Shown here in pieces: positions 1 to 10,000 of a stretch of DNA of 64,000 nucleotides. Numbering within the stretch: the first letter of the stretch is position 1; each line of letters opens with the position of its first letter. Below the pieces are notes generated by a model. The model was not told where the DNA came from. It saw only the letters and a list, made by a program, of their open reading frames with translations, and made no database searches. Source of the stretch: Vicinamibacterales bacterium (GTDB lineage: Bacteria > Acidobacteriota > Vicinamibacteria > Vicinamibacterales > UBA8438); contig CATQHX010000073.1 of assembly GCA_958296065.1 (NCBI GenBank), positions 124,001 to 188,000 of the forward strand, written 5' to 3'. The translations under genes and the position numbers were made by a program.

Positions 1-1110
1 GCCGCAACCACAACGGCAGGCGGGCACCGGGCGCGGCCCGTCACGGGCCGCCGGAACGAAGCCCCCGCACCGTGGCGGGAGCACCGCTCGCGACGTTGGG
101 CCACGCCCGCGCTCCTGGGAGTGCTGCTGCTCCCTTCGACCGCTGCCGCCCATGAGGTCCGGCCCGCCTACCTGCAGGTGACCGAGGCGTCCGGCGGGCA
201 TTTCGAGGTGCTCTGGAAACAGCCGATCCTGCCCGATGCGGACCCGGGCCTCGTCCGACGGTTGCCGATCGCACCCAGATTTCCCGCGCACTGCCGGGAG
301 ACCGACCGGCAGCTCCCGGACCTGACCGCGTCGGCTCTCATCGAGCGCTGGACGCTGAGCTGCGGCGACGCAGGTCTCACCGGGGCGGAGGTATCCATCG
401 ACGGCCTGCCGCGCACCCTGACCGACGTCCTGCTCCGGGTGCGCCTGGTCGACGGGACCGCCGCCGATCACCTCCTCCGCTCGGAAGCGCCGCGCGTGGT
501 CCTGTCTCCGGAGTCGGGCAGAGGGGCGGCCGTTCCGACCTACCTGGTACTCGGCATCGAGCACCTGCTGTTCGGATTCGACCACATCCTGTTCGTGGTC
601 GGCCTGCTCTTCTTCGTGCATCGTCCCCTGCAGCTCGTGCAGGTGGTAACCGCGTTCACCGTGGCGCACAGCATTACCCTGGCGCTGTCGACCCTCGGCC
701 TGGTGACGCTCTCGCAGCGGCCGGTGGAGGCGGTGATCGCCCTGAGCATCCTGTTCCTGGCGGTCGAGCTGTCCCGGGATGCCGGAAGCGGGCAGTCGGC
801 GATGGCTCGCTCGCCATGGGCGATCGCGTTCGGCTTCGGCCTGCTGCACGGTTTCGGCTTCGCGGGAGCGCTCGCCGAAATCGGGTTGCCCGAGTCAGCG
901 CGGGCCATGGCGCTGCTGCTCTTCAACCTCGGGGTCGAGATAGGGCAGCTCGCGATCGTCGGCATCCTGCTCGCCCTGCTTCAAGTCGTTAGAATCTCGC
1001 GGGTGCCGGTGCCCGCGTTCGCCGCTCGAATGCCGGTCTGGGTCATGGGCACGGTTTCCGCCTACTGGTTCGTCGAACGCGTGCTGTCGATGGCACCGGC
1101 CGCACGTTAG
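1..1110 (+). CDS. HupE/UreJ family membrane protein (5' end outside window)
   Basis: Probable HupE/UreJ-2 family protein, a polytopic inner-membrane protein; relatives are linked to metal (nickel/cobalt) handling, but the substrate here is unknown. After a hydrophobic stretch ending STAAAHEV, which looks like a signal peptide, comes a roughly 120-residue extracytoplasmic part. Six or so membrane helices follow, with the family's histidine-rich motif HLLFGFDHILFVVG and a later TVAHSIT. The frame is open to base 1. The first in-frame GTG (121) would leave too short a signal sequence and no earlier ATG/GTG/TTG is visible, so the true start most likely lies upstream of the window. A DUF3604 gene follows about 120 bp downstream on the same strand. 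Family call good, function unproven. Confidence 0.75.
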   Translation, partial: AATTTAGGHRARPVTGRRNEAPAPWREHRSRRWATPALLGVLLLPSTAAAHEVRPAYLQVTEASGGHFEVLWKQPILPDADPGLVRRLPIAPRFPAHCRETDRQLPDLTASALIERWTLSCGDAGLTGAEVSIDGLPRTLTDVLLRVRLVDGTAADHLLRSEAPRVVLSPESGRGAAVPTYLVLGIEHLLFGFDHILFVVGLLFFVHRPLQLVQVVTAFTVAHSITLALSTLGLVTLSQRPVEAVIALSILFLAVELSRDAGSGQSAMARSPWAIAFGFGLLHGFGFAGALAEIGLPESARAMALLLFNLGVEIGQLAIVGILLALLQVVRISRVPVPAFAARMPVWVMGTVSAYWFVERVLSMAPAAR

Positions 1111-1228
1111 GAGTCTGCGCGTACGACGGAGTCGGCTCCCGGACAGGGTTGGTCGGGTGGAGAGCGGAACCGCCAGGGCGACGACTTCCGGGGAAGCCGC
1201 GGGACCACGGAGCGCGTTTGGAGGTGTC

Positions 1229-3154
1229 ATGCCACGTTACCACCGTCGATCGGGAGACCCTCGCCTGTGCGGCTCGAAGGTCGCCGCAGGGCTCGGTATC
1301 GTATCCCTCATAGCCCTGTCTCTCGCCGGCTGCACCGGCGACGGCGGTCGCATCGCCGCCGCGGTATCGCAGGTGGCCACCGAGTCGGGCAGCGCGGCTG
1401 CGCCGGCGCCCAATCCGCTTCGCAACGTCTACTTCGGCGACCTCCACACGCATACCAACTTCTCGTACGACGCGTTTCTCAACGGCACCCGGGCCACCCC
1501 CGACGACGCCTACCGCTACGCGCAGGGCGAACCGTTGACCCACGCGGCCGGCTTCGAGATCCAGCTCGACCGGCCGCTGGACTTCTTCGCGGTCACCGAC
1601 CACGCCAGCTTCCTGGGCATGCTCCCGGCGATGCTGGATCCCGAGCAGGAGGCCTCGCGCCATCCCGACGCCGAGCTGGCGCGGCGCATTGCGGCGGGTG
1701 AGTTGACCGGCGCGGAGCGGGGAGCGGCGTACGCCGACATCCGGGCTCACACCCTCGGCACCCGGGAGGGCCTGCTCGACCTGAACGTGGTGCGCTCCGC
1801 GTGGCGGGACACCATCGCCGCGGCCGAACGCCACAACGATCCGGGGCGCTTCACCACCTTCATCGCCTACGAGTTCACCGGGAGCCCCGAGAACCAGAAC
1901 CTGCACCGCAACGTGATCTTCCGCGGCAGCGCGGCGCCCGAGGTGCCGTTCAGCCGGCTCGACTCGTTCAACCCGGAGGAGCTGTGGGCGTGGATGGACC
2001 GCAACCGGGAGGCGGGTATCGAGGCCCTGGCCATTCCGCACAACTCGAACGGCTCCAACGGCCTGATGTTCCGGCTGGCGACCTACGCCGGAGAGCCGCT
2101 CGACGCCGGCTACGCCGAGATTCGCACGCGCAACGAGCCGCTGGTGGAGATCACCCAGACCAAGGGCACCTCCGATACCCACCCGGCCCTCTCCCCCAAC
2201 GACGAATGGGCGGACTTCGAGATCTGGTCCTACCGCATCGGCGGCGGCACGACCCCGAGCCAGCCGTCCGGCAGCTACGTGCGCGAGGCGTACCTGAACG
2301 GGCTGCGCCTGGAGGAGGAACGCGGCATCAACCCGTTCCGCTTCGGGCTCGTCGGCGCCACCGACAACCACGCCGGCTCGGGCGCACCCTCGGAATCCGA
2401 CTACTTCACCGCCGGCGGCCGCCCCCAGCGGGGCTCGTCGATACCCTTCGACCCGCCACGCCCGGACGGCAGCCTCTACAGCACCTCGCCGCTCGGGTCG
2501 ATCCGCGGTGCGTCGGGGCTGACCGGGGTGTGGGCGGAAGAGAACACGCGCGAGTCGATCTACGACGCCTTCCGGCGCAAGGAGACCTTCGCCACCACCG
2601 GGCCACGCATCCGCCTGCGGTTCTTCGGCGGCTACGACTACGCGGATGACCTCGCGGAGGATCCCGACCTCGTCGCCACGGCGTACTCGGGCGGCGTGGC
2701 CATGGGCGGCGAGCTGGTGGCGGCGGGCGGGCGCGTCCCGCGGTTCCTGGTCTGGGCAAGCCGCGACCCGGAGAGCAACCCTCTGGCGCGCCTGCAGGTC
2801 ATCAAGGGCTGGGTCGAGGACGGCGAAGCCTACGAGCGGATCTACGACGTCGCCTGCTCGGACGGGATGTCCGTGGACCCGGAGACGCACCGTTGCCCCG
2901 ACAACGGCGCGACCGTGGATCTCGCCACCTGCGCCGCGAGCGGCGACGCGGGCGACGCCGAGCTGCGCACGCTCTGGACGGATCCGGACTTCGAGCCCAC
3001 CGAGCGCGCCCTCTACTACGTGCGGGTGCTCGAGAACCCCTCGTGCCGCTGGTCCACCTGGGAGGCGGTCCGCGCCGGCGTCGAGCCTCGTCCCGATCTT
3101 CCGGCCACCATCCAGGAGCGGGCCTGGTCGTCGCCCATCTGGGTCACGCCCTGA
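1229..3154 (+). CDS. DUF3604 domain-containing lipoprotein
   Basis: Secreted lipoprotein of the DUF3604 family, a PHP-like metal-dependent hydrolase fold of unknown substrate. The 641-residue product starts at ATG 1229, preceded by GGAGG at 1220-1224. An upstream in-frame GTG at 1157 lacks a ribosome-binding site. A signal sequence ends in the lipobox LAGC with Cys35 as the lipidated residue. The metal-binding signature YFGDLHTHTNFS follows about 50 residues later, and other histidine/aspartate motifs (VTDHA, GATDNHAG) match the family. It sits between a HupE-like protein and a permease, so it may act in the periplasm on something one of them transports. Family call strong; reaction not known. 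Confidence 0.85.
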   Translation: MPRYHRRSGDPRLCGSKVAAGLGIVSLIALSLAGCTGDGGRIAAAVSQVATESGSAAAPAPNPLRNVYFGDLHTHTNFSYDAFLNGTRATPDDAYRYAQGEPLTHAAGFEIQLDRPLDFFAVTDHASFLGMLPAMLDPEQEASRHPDAELARRIAAGELTGAERGAAYADIRAHTLGTREGLLDLNVVRSAWRDTIAAAERHNDPGRFTTFIAYEFTGSPENQNLHRNVIFRGSAAPEVPFSRLDSFNPEELWAWMDRNREAGIEALAIPHNSNGSNGLMFRLATYAGEPLDAGYAEIRTRNEPLVEITQTKGTSDTHPALSPNDEWADFEIWSYRIGGGTTPSQPSGSYVREAYLNGLRLEEERGINPFRFGLVGATDNHAGSGAPSESDYFTAGGRPQRGSSIPFDPPRPDGSLYSTSPLGSIRGASGLTGVWAEENTRESIYDAFRRKETFATTGPRIRLRFFGGYDYADDLAEDPDLVATAYSGGVAMGGELVAAGGRVPRFLVWASRDPESNPLARLQVIKGWVEDGEAYERIYDVACSDGMSVDPETHRCPDNGATVDLATCAASGDAGDAELRTLWTDPDFEPTERALYYVRVLENPSCRWSTWEAVRAGVEPRPDLPATIQERAWSSPIWVTP

Positions 3155-3201
3155 CCCTTACGGCCCAGCCCACCGGGACATGGCGGCGCCGCGATGCGGC
3201 G

Positions 3202-4503
3202 ATGGTCGGCGTTGCGCAACGCGCGGCGGGGACAGCCATCGCCGTCATGCTGGCGCTCGCAATCGTGGCTGCGGTCTGGTCGGCCATGCCCCTGGTCGCG
3301 CCCGCGTTGCTTGCCTGGGTGGCGCTCGCCCTGCTGTGGCCGGGAATCGGCCGCCGGCAGCAGGTACAGGCGCTCATATTCGTCGCCGCGGGCCTGGCCG
3401 CCTTCCTCTGGGGCTTCAGCCGCGGGGCGCCGCTGCGCATCGACAGCCTGCTGGGCCAGAACCAGCCGATCCTGTCGATGCTGGCCTCCATCACCCTGCT
3501 ACGGCTGCTGAATCGGCCTCCGCGGGCGGACGAGCCGGAGCTGCCGCGCGGCCTGGGGGCCTACCTGCAGAACATGCTCGGAGTCCACGCTTTCGGATCG
3601 GTCATCAACATCTCGGCGGTCATCATCATGTCCGACCGGCTGGCGCGCGCGCAGCCGCTCGGATTCAATCAGGCCCAGCTCTTCAGCCGGGCGTTCAGCG
3701 CCGTCGCCTTCTACTCGCCGTTCATCGGGGGCGTGGCCCTGGGCCTGACCTACACTCCCGGATCGAATCCGCTGGTGATGATGCTGTTCGGGCTTCCGCT
3801 TGCGACGGCCGCCTTCCTGTGGCTCTACTGGTATGCGAACAGGCGCCGGGCGGGAGAAATCGAGTCCTTTTGCGGCTACCCGCTGCACCCGCAGGACCTG
3901 AAGGTGCCGCTGGCCCTCGGCGCCGGGGTGCTGCTCGCCTACACGGCGCTGCCCGACTACTCGGTGCTGACGCTGATCACCATGGTCACCCCCGCCGTCG
4001 TCGCAGGGGTCCTGCTCAAGCGCCACGGACCGCGCGGCCTGCGCCCGGCGTTCGCGGAGTACGTGCGGGAGCGCGCACCCCAGATGGGCGGCGAGCTGGC
4101 GCTGTTCCTCGGCGCCGGGGTGCTGGCGGCCGGCGTGGTGGCGGCGACGGCCGGGACCGGCGACTGGACGATCGTCCCGGGCCTGGACGGATTCCGTGCC
4201 AGCCTGCTCGTGCTGGCCTTCATCGTGACGTCGCTCGTCTGCATCCATCCGGCGGTTCTGATGGGGGTCACCGTGGCGCTGGTGGAGACGGTGGAGTTCG
4301 ACCCCACGCTGCTCGCCACGACGTTCGCGATGGGATGGGGACTGGGGTGTGCCGTCAATCCCCTGTCCGGGGTCAATGTCGTGCTGGCCAGCCGCTACGG
4401 CGCCGACAACTGGCGCATCGCGCGCAGCAACGTCCCCTTCAGCGCCACGCTGTATTTCGTAGCGGTGGGGCTGCTTTACCTGTACGAGTACACGAGGCTC
4501 TAG
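3202..4503 (+). CDS. polytopic membrane protein, possible ion-transporter-superfamily permease
   Basis: About 433 residues and ten or more hydrophobic segments with little polar sequence between them. Two half-molecules look related: one carries HAFGSVIN followed by YSPFIGG, the other IHPAVLMG followed by AVNPLSGVN, as expected for a duplicated transporter of the ion-transporter superfamily (citrate, dicarboxylate and gluconate permeases). I do not recognise a specific family. ATG 3202 is taken as the start because it begins the hydrophobic part. The frame is open further upstream to 2893, but that stretch overlaps the DUF3604 gene and has non-membrane composition. It is 47 bp downstream of the DUF3604 gene, so co-transcription is likely. 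Confidence 0.6.
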   Translation: MVGVAQRAAGTAIAVMLALAIVAAVWSAMPLVAPALLAWVALALLWPGIGRRQQVQALIFVAAGLAAFLWGFSRGAPLRIDSLLGQNQPILSMLASITLLRLLNRPPRADEPELPRGLGAYLQNMLGVHAFGSVINISAVIIMSDRLARAQPLGFNQAQLFSRAFSAVAFYSPFIGGVALGLTYTPGSNPLVMMLFGLPLATAAFLWLYWYANRRRAGEIESFCGYPLHPQDLKVPLALGAGVLLAYTALPDYSVLTLITMVTPAVVAGVLLKRHGPRGLRPAFAEYVRERAPQMGGELALFLGAGVLAAGVVAATAGTGDWTIVPGLDGFRASLLVLAFIVTSLVCIHPAVLMGVTVALVETVEFDPTLLATTFAMGWGLGCAVNPLSGVNVVLASRYGADNWRIARSNVPFSATLYFVAVGLLYLYEYTRL

Positions 4504-4608
4504 CGCCCCGAAACGCCTCGCTGGCTCGGCGTTTCGGCCCATCCCCCCCGCTTCATGAGCTTTCGCCTCAGCACTTCGCTGCGCTGCGTTCTGCGGCGCA
4601 AGCTCCTA
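4504..4608 (-). repeat. interspersed two-hairpin repeat, copy 1
   Basis: One of five copies of a roughly 105-bp element (others near 32557, 35053, 37955 and 44542). Read on the minus strand it begins CTAGGAGCTTGCGCCGCAG, forms a long imperfect hairpin, passes a G-rich linker and ends in a second hairpin with arms CCGAAACGCC and GGCGTTTCGG. It fills the gap between two convergent genes, starting directly after the TGA of the minus-strand gene and ending directly after the TAG of the plus-strand gene. It could serve as a bidirectional terminator or be a mobile REP/MITE-like element. Confidence 0.85.
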
Positions 4609-4609
4609 G

Positions 4610-5101
4610 TCAGAAAAATGCGCGCGCGTGCCAGGAATCGGACGCCGGCACCTCCCACCGCCCGGCCCGCACGTCGCCCAGGCTGGTCAGCGTATTGTTG
4701 AAGACGGTGGTGTCGGGGCCGACCTCCCCGGCTTCGGCCAGCTCCGCGAAGGCCTGGCGCGGCACCCGGGCGACCGACCCGCCCTGCCGGAACAGCACCG
4801 GCGCATGATTGACCAGCTCCACGCCGATCTCGGCCTGGAGAGCCTTCATCTGGCGGACCAGGGCATCGACCGAGCATCCGGAGGGACCCGCCGCGCGCTG
4901 GTCGACCGCGACGAACAGGAACTGGTCGTACACGAGGTCGCGGCCGGCGGTCAGCGGCATCCCGTGCGCTCCCCACTGATCGATGAAGGCATCGACCTCC
5001 GCCAGCAGGCGTGTGCGCTCCGTGTCTCCCAGCCTTCGTTCGGCCGAGAATATCCAGACGCGTGCATCCTCGGGCAACTCATCGAACGCGATCCGCGGCA
5101 T
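4610..5101 (-). CDS. conserved hypothetical protein (family often mislabelled ABC transporter ATPase)
   Basis: A 163-residue soluble protein resembling a compact family found in Bacteroidetes and Acidobacteria that databases often name 'ABC transporter ATPase' although it has no Walker motifs. Recognisable family segments are RIAFDELPEDARVWIF near the start, INQWGAHG-like FIDQWGAHGMPL, a conserved ASGCS-like GPSGCSVDALV, TTVFNNTL, and the C-terminal WEVPASDSWHARAF. The start is ATG 5101, set by a strong AGGAGG (5107-5112) five bases upstream; an ATG at 5131 lies beyond that site. Function unknown. It converges on the preceding permease across repeat copy 1 and is divergent from the esterase gene. 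Confidence 0.8.
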   Translation of the reverse strand: MPRIAFDELPEDARVWIFSAERRLGDTERTRLLAEVDAFIDQWGAHGMPLTAGRDLVYDQFLFVAVDQRAAGPSGCSVDALVRQMKALQAEIGVELVNHAPVLFRQGGSVARVPRQAFAELAEAGEVGPDTTVFNNTLTSLGDVRAGRWEVPASDSWHARAFF

Positions 5102-5131
5102 CCACTCCTCCTGGGCAAACGACTCGTTCAT

Positions 5132-5137
5132 TAGAAT
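5132..5137 (+). promoter_or_regulatory. -10-like hexamer of a possibly leaderless promoter
   Basis: TAGAAT lies eight bases before the GTG at 5146, with no Shine-Dalgarno sequence between. The spacing fits transcription starting at or next to the start codon. No good -35 box is visible. Confidence 0.35.
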
Positions 5138-5145
5138 ACAGCCCC

Positions 5146-5853
5146 GTGACCACTCGCACCCGCGTCTCCGGATCGTCAGGCGTTGCCGCCATGGAATCCG
5201 CCGCTGCTGTACGGACGATTGCCGCGACGATCCATGGCCGTTATCTCGTCGCGCCGGCCGGTACGCCGGGGCCCGCCCCGCTGCTGGTCGGCTTCCACGG
5301 CTACGGCGAGAACGCCGAGCGCCACCTGACCGAGCTGGACCGCATTCCCGGCAGCAAGCGGTGGACGCGGGTGGCGGTACAGGCGCTCCACCGGCACTAC
5401 AGTCAGAGCCGACGCCACGTCGTCGGAAGCTGGATGACCCGCCAGGATCGCGAGCTCGCCATCGCGGACAACATCGCCTACGTCGGCAACGTGGTCGACG
5501 CGGTTCGCGGGGAGTACGACACGACCGGCACCCTCGTCTATTGCGGCTTCTCGCAGGGAGTCGCCATGGCCTACCGCGCGGCGCTGCGCGTCGGACAAGC
5601 CTGCCGCGGCATCATCGCGCTGGCGGGCGACGTGCCGCCGGAGCTGCGGTCCGCCCCTGATGCGGCGTGGCCGCCGGTGCTGATTGGACGGGGCCGCCTG
5701 GACGAGTGGTACACCCGCGAGAAGATGGACGCCGATCTGGCGTTCCTTCAGAGCGCCGGGGTTCCGGCCACCCCACGCGTCTTCGACGGCGGTCACGAAT
5801 GGACCGACGAATTCCGTGCGGACGCCGGGCGCTTTCTGGCGGGGCTTTCCTGA
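5146..5853 (+). CDS. alpha/beta hydrolase, phospholipase/carboxylesterase-like
   Basis: Predicted cytosolic serine esterase of the phospholipase/carboxylesterase (COG0400-like) type. The oxyanion-hole region reads LLVGFHGYGENAE, the nucleophile elbow is CGFSQG, the acid is probably in GRGRLDEWY and the catalytic histidine in DGGHEW. The start is uncertain. GTG 5146 is preceded by a -10-like hexamer and no ribosome-binding site, while ATG 5191 is 15 codons downstream, also without a good site; both keep the whole domain. The stop overlaps the start of the next hydrolase (TGATG), so the two are translationally coupled. Substrate unknown. Confidence 0.8.
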   Translation: MTTRTRVSGSSGVAAMESAAAVRTIAATIHGRYLVAPAGTPGPAPLLVGFHGYGENAERHLTELDRIPGSKRWTRVAVQALHRHYSQSRRHVVGSWMTRQDRELAIADNIAYVGNVVDAVRGEYDTTGTLVYCGFSQGVAMAYRAALRVGQACRGIIALAGDVPPELRSAPDAAWPPVLIGRGRLDEWYTREKMDADLAFLQSAGVPATPRVFDGGHEWTDEFRADAGRFLAGLS

Positions 5854-6554
5854 TGGCGACCCCTTTCACCATTCCGCTCGACAGCGGCGATATGGTCTCC
5901 GCACTGGACTATGCGGCCGATACCGCGTCCGCCCCGGATCTCCGGTTGACGCTCATCCTCGCGCATGGGGCCGGCGCACCGCAGACGCACCCCTTCATGA
6001 CCGCCTTCGCTCGCGGCCTGTCGAGCCGCGGCCTCCAGGTGATCACCTTCAACTTCCTCTACAAGGAGCGTGGGCGGCGCGTCCCGGACCCCGGCGCCCG
6101 CCTGGAAGCCTGCTACCGCAACGTGATCGCCGCGGTCCGCGAACGGCAGTCCGGCACGGACCGCCGGCTCTTCGTCGGCGGCAAGTCGATGGGCGGACGC
6201 ATCGCGTCGCAGGTGGTCGCCGCCGACGCACGGGCCGGGGCGTCATCGGGCGTCGATGGCCTGGTCCTGCTCGGCTATCCCCTGCATCCGCCGGGCCGGC
6301 CGGAGAAGCTGCGCGACGCGCACCTGCCGACTGTCACCGCGCCGATGCTGTTCGTGCAGGGCAGCCGGGACACGTTCGGCACTCCCGAAGAGCTCCGCCC
6401 GGTACTCGCCGGATGCGCCGCCGCGGAGCTCTTCGTCGTCGACGGCGGGGATCACTCCTTCAAGGTGCGCGGGAAGAACGCTCCGACGGAGGCGCAAGTA
6501 CATGCGCGCGTCCAGGACGCCATCAGGGACTGGGTCGGACGGGTGCGCGGCTAA
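5853..6554 (+). CDS. alpha/beta hydrolase, KANL3/Tex30-like
   Basis: A 233-residue predicted hydrolase of the KANL3/Tex30 alpha/beta-hydrolase-like group. Visible motifs are LILAHGAGAPQTHPFM near the N terminus, the nucleophile elbow GGKSMGG, an acid in VQGSRDTFGT and the histidine in DGGDHSF, so the triad looks intact. It starts one base inside the stop of the preceding esterase (TGATG), implying coupled translation and a joint task, though their substrates are unknown. A short stretch directly after its TAA (AAGTCTGCGCCGTAG) resembles the beginning of the interspersed repeat and may be a decayed copy. Confidence 0.8.
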   Translation: MATPFTIPLDSGDMVSALDYAADTASAPDLRLTLILAHGAGAPQTHPFMTAFARGLSSRGLQVITFNFLYKERGRRVPDPGARLEACYRNVIAAVRERQSGTDRRLFVGGKSMGGRIASQVVAADARAGASSGVDGLVLLGYPLHPPGRPEKLRDAHLPTVTAPMLFVQGSRDTFGTPEELRPVLAGCAAAELFVVDGGDHSFKVRGKNAPTEAQVHARVQDAIRDWVGRVRG

Positions 6555-7016
6555 GAAGTCTGCGCCGTAGCACGTAACGGCAATCGGAGCCGCACGCGAC
6601 GAGTGTCGGGACAGGCCCGCCGGCATCCCGTCGGACGCTTCCGCGGGCAGCGCCCGTTCCAACGGCATGAGAGCCCGAGGAGACGACCGGAAGCGATTCG
6701 GCTTGACTTTGCACTGGGGCGGCGCTAGCGTGCCTTCACGTGACGGATGACCGCGCGAAGCGGACGTCCGTCGTGAGAAGCGAGAGCATCGTCAGGTAGA
6801 CGTCGGTCGTCGTCGAGCCCGCAACCGAAAGCGAGGTCGGGCAGATGCAATGGCGTCGTCGTTTCGCGAAGCTCCGTCCGCCATTGCCTCACTCCCGGCT
6901 GGGTACCTCCCGCCGCCCGAATATTCCTGCATCGTTCGGATCGGACCGCCTTCGCGTGGCGGACTCCGGGAGGTCCCGTTGACTCCCCTCTCGCAAACCG
7001 GCAAGGAGGCGTATCG
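6555..7016 (+). other. intergenic region and long 5' leader of the TonB receptor gene
   Basis: No convincing gene in this 462-bp stretch. It contains a sigma-70-like promoter (6703-6731) that would leave an untranslated leader of roughly 280 bases before the GTG at 7017, and ends in a strong AAGGAGG at 7003-7009. The leader is long enough to hold a regulatory structure, but I could not identify one. Confidence 0.5.
6703..6731 (+). promoter_or_regulatory. sigma-70-type promoter for the TonB receptor operon
   Basis: TTGACT (6703-6708), 17 bases, then TAGCGT (6726-6731). The -35 box is one base from consensus and the spacing is ideal. It points at the receptor gene about 290 bases downstream. 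Confidence 0.5.
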
Positions 7017-10000
7017 GTGACTCGAAACAGACGCACAGGTTCGACAGCCACAGTGCCGAGAGCGTCGCGTTCGACCGGCACTCTGCTCCCATTCCGGCGC
7101 ATCGGCGCGATGCTCATGGCGACGGCGCTGCTCACGCCCGCTGCCGCTGCCGCACAGGGTCAGGCCTCGGGCATCGCCGGCTCGGTCACCGACGACACGG
7201 GCGGCCTGCTGCCCGGCGTTACCGTCGAGGTAGCCAGCCCGGCGCTGATCGAGGGCTCCCGCACCGTCTTTACGGATGGCCAGGGAAACTACAACGCCAT
7301 CAACCTCGTGCCTGGAACCTATTCCGTCAACTTCACGCTGCCGGGCTTCTCGACGGTCATCCGCGAAGGCGTCGTGCTGACGGCGGGATTCACGGCCAAC
7401 ATCGACGCCGAGATGGCGGTCGGCGGAATCGAGGAGACGATCACGGTCACCGGAGCGAGCCCACTGGTCGACATCCAGAACACCGTGGCCCAGCAATCGC
7501 TGACGACCGAGCAGCTCGAGACCCTGCCGACCGGGTTGAAGGCCGTGGCGTCGTCGCTCATCGCACTCGTCCCCGGGGTGACCGGCACCGCCGACGTCGG
7601 CGGGACATCGGGTCTCTACCGGGCCAACGGCCAGAGCGGCGCGCTGTTCTTCCATGGCAAGAGCGACTCCGAGATGCTGTTCGACGGAATGGGCATCGCC
7701 GACCCGAACGGGGTGTCGATCATCTACATGGTGAACACCGCGTTCTCGTCGGAAACGGTCCTGGAAACCAGCGGCGGCAATGCCGAGAGCAAGGCGACGC
7801 TGGTGATGAACCTGATTCCCGAGGAGGGCGGGAACCAGTTCTCGGGCATGTTCGACGCGCGCTATTCCAACGACAGCCTGCAGGCCGACAACCTGGATCA
7901 GGGGCTGATGGACCAGGGCGTGACCTTCACGAACGAGATGCTGAAGTTCTACAACGTCGACGCGACCCTCGGCGGCCCGATCGCGGAGGACAGGGTGTGG
8001 TTCTTCGCGGCGTCCCGCGCCGCCCGCAACAAGAACACCGTGCCCGGCCCGTTCTTCAACAACAGCATCGGAAGCCCGACGTTCGAGTACACGCCCGACG
8101 AGAGCCGGAAGGCTTACCGCACGGAATGGATGCGGAGCGTCGGCGGACGGATCACGTGGCAGGCATCCGAGAGAAACAAGATCGGCGTCTTTGCCGACTT
8201 CCAGTCGTTCTTCAATCGGGGCCGGGGGGAGTTCTACTCGCCGGAGGCCTTCGTCCACCAGTACAACCTCTCGCCCGAGCAGTTGTACCAGACCACCTGG
8301 ACGTCGCCGGTGTCGAGCCGGTTGCTGCTCGAGGCCGGCTTCTCGAACATGCGCGGCCGGTGGCCCTATCCGTCGCCCGGAGACGGCGAGTACGCGTCGG
8401 TGCCGGGGGCGATCCACCTTCGGGAGCTGACGACCGGTTTCCGGTGGAACGCCCGGCAGTATTACTCCGACCACATCAAGAAGCACCGCTACTCCGAGCG
8501 GGCCTCGCTGTCCTACGTCACGGGGTCGCACGCCTTCAAGGCCGGCTTCCAGTTGGAGCACGGGATCTCCGAGTTCCAGCAGGAGATCCACGGCGACGTG
8601 GACTACCGACTCCGGAACGGCGTTCCGAGCCAGATCTGGCAGTACGCGACGTACGCCGACGACCCCAGGAAGGAGCACCTGACCCCCCTGGGGATCTTTG
8701 TCCAGGATCAATGGACGATGCCCCGCCTGACGCTCAATCTCGGCCTGCGGTGGGACAACTTCAACGGCCGGGTGCCGGCCCAGAGCTTTCGCGCCACCCC
8801 GTTCATCCCAGCGCGCGAGTTCGCGGAGATCCCGCACGCCGTCTCGTTCACGGACATCAATCCGCGGATAGGGGCCGCGTACGATGTGTTCGGCACGGGG
8901 CGGACCGCGTTCAAGTTCGCCCTCGGACGCTACGTGGAGACGGCGTTGAGCGGTCTCGTCACGAATATCAACCCCTTGGTCACCTCGGTGAACTCGGCTT
9001 GGCGCACCTGGAACGACGACAACGTCAACTTCGTGCCGGACTGCAATCTGGCCAACTTCAGCCAGAACGGCGAATGCGGGCCGATCAGCGACCTCAACTT
9101 CGGTCAGAACCGGCCGGGCGCGACCACGTACGACGAATCGATCACCCAAGGCTTCGGCAACCGGAACTACACCTGGGACATGTCGGCGGAAGTGGTGCAC
9201 GAGCTGGCCGCCGGCGTCTCGCTGACCGCCGGCTACTATCGCAACTGGGCCGGCAACTGGCGGGCCCTGGACAACACCCTCATCGGCCCGGAGGACTTCG
9301 ATCCCTACTGCGTCACGGCGCCGATGCATCCGCAACTGCCGGGCGGCGGGGGCTACGAGGTCTGCGGTCTCTATGACATCAGTCCCGCGAAGTTCGGGCA
9401 GGCCCAGACGGTGGCGACCGAGGCGGGACAGTTCATCTCGGGAGCCGCCGGGGTCACCTGCGGCGAGCAGCGCACGTCGTCGGGACGCGCTCCGTTCGCC
9501 GGCAGGAACTGCGGCACGTCGGACTTCATCGGCGTCAACATCGACACGCGGTTCCTCAACGGCGCGCAGCTCGGCGGGGGCTTCGACACCGGTCGAACCG
9601 TGATCAACACCTGTTTCACGATCGATTCACCGCAGGCCCTGCTGAACTGCGACACCCGGATCCCGTTCAGCGCGCACCACAACTTCAAGATGTTCGGCAG
9701 CTACCCGTTGCCCTACGACATCTCGTTCAGCGGCTCGTTCCGCAGCGTGGCCGGGAGACCCATCGACGCCGACTGGCGAGTGCCCAACGACCTGATCGCG
9801 CCGTCGCTCGGGCGGAACCTGGCGGCATGCGGCACGCGAGAGGTGTGCACCTCGACGGCGGCGGTGCCGCTGCTCGCGCCGTATACCCAGTTCCTGGACC
9901 GGCGCCACGTGCTCGACCTGCGGTTCTCGAAGGCAGTCGACGCCGGCGGGGCCCGGGTAACCTTCAATCTCGACATCTACAACGTGTTCAACGGCAACCA

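Noticed and set aside
2893..3201. Upstream extension of the permease frame
   Set aside because: Arginine-rich sequence overlapping the DUF3604 gene; membrane-like sequence starts only after 3202.
6792..9335. 847-codon open frame antisense to the TonB receptor
   Set aside because: Composition typical of a high-GC antisense shadow; no family features and no ribosome-binding site, whereas the plus-strand receptor is unmistakable.
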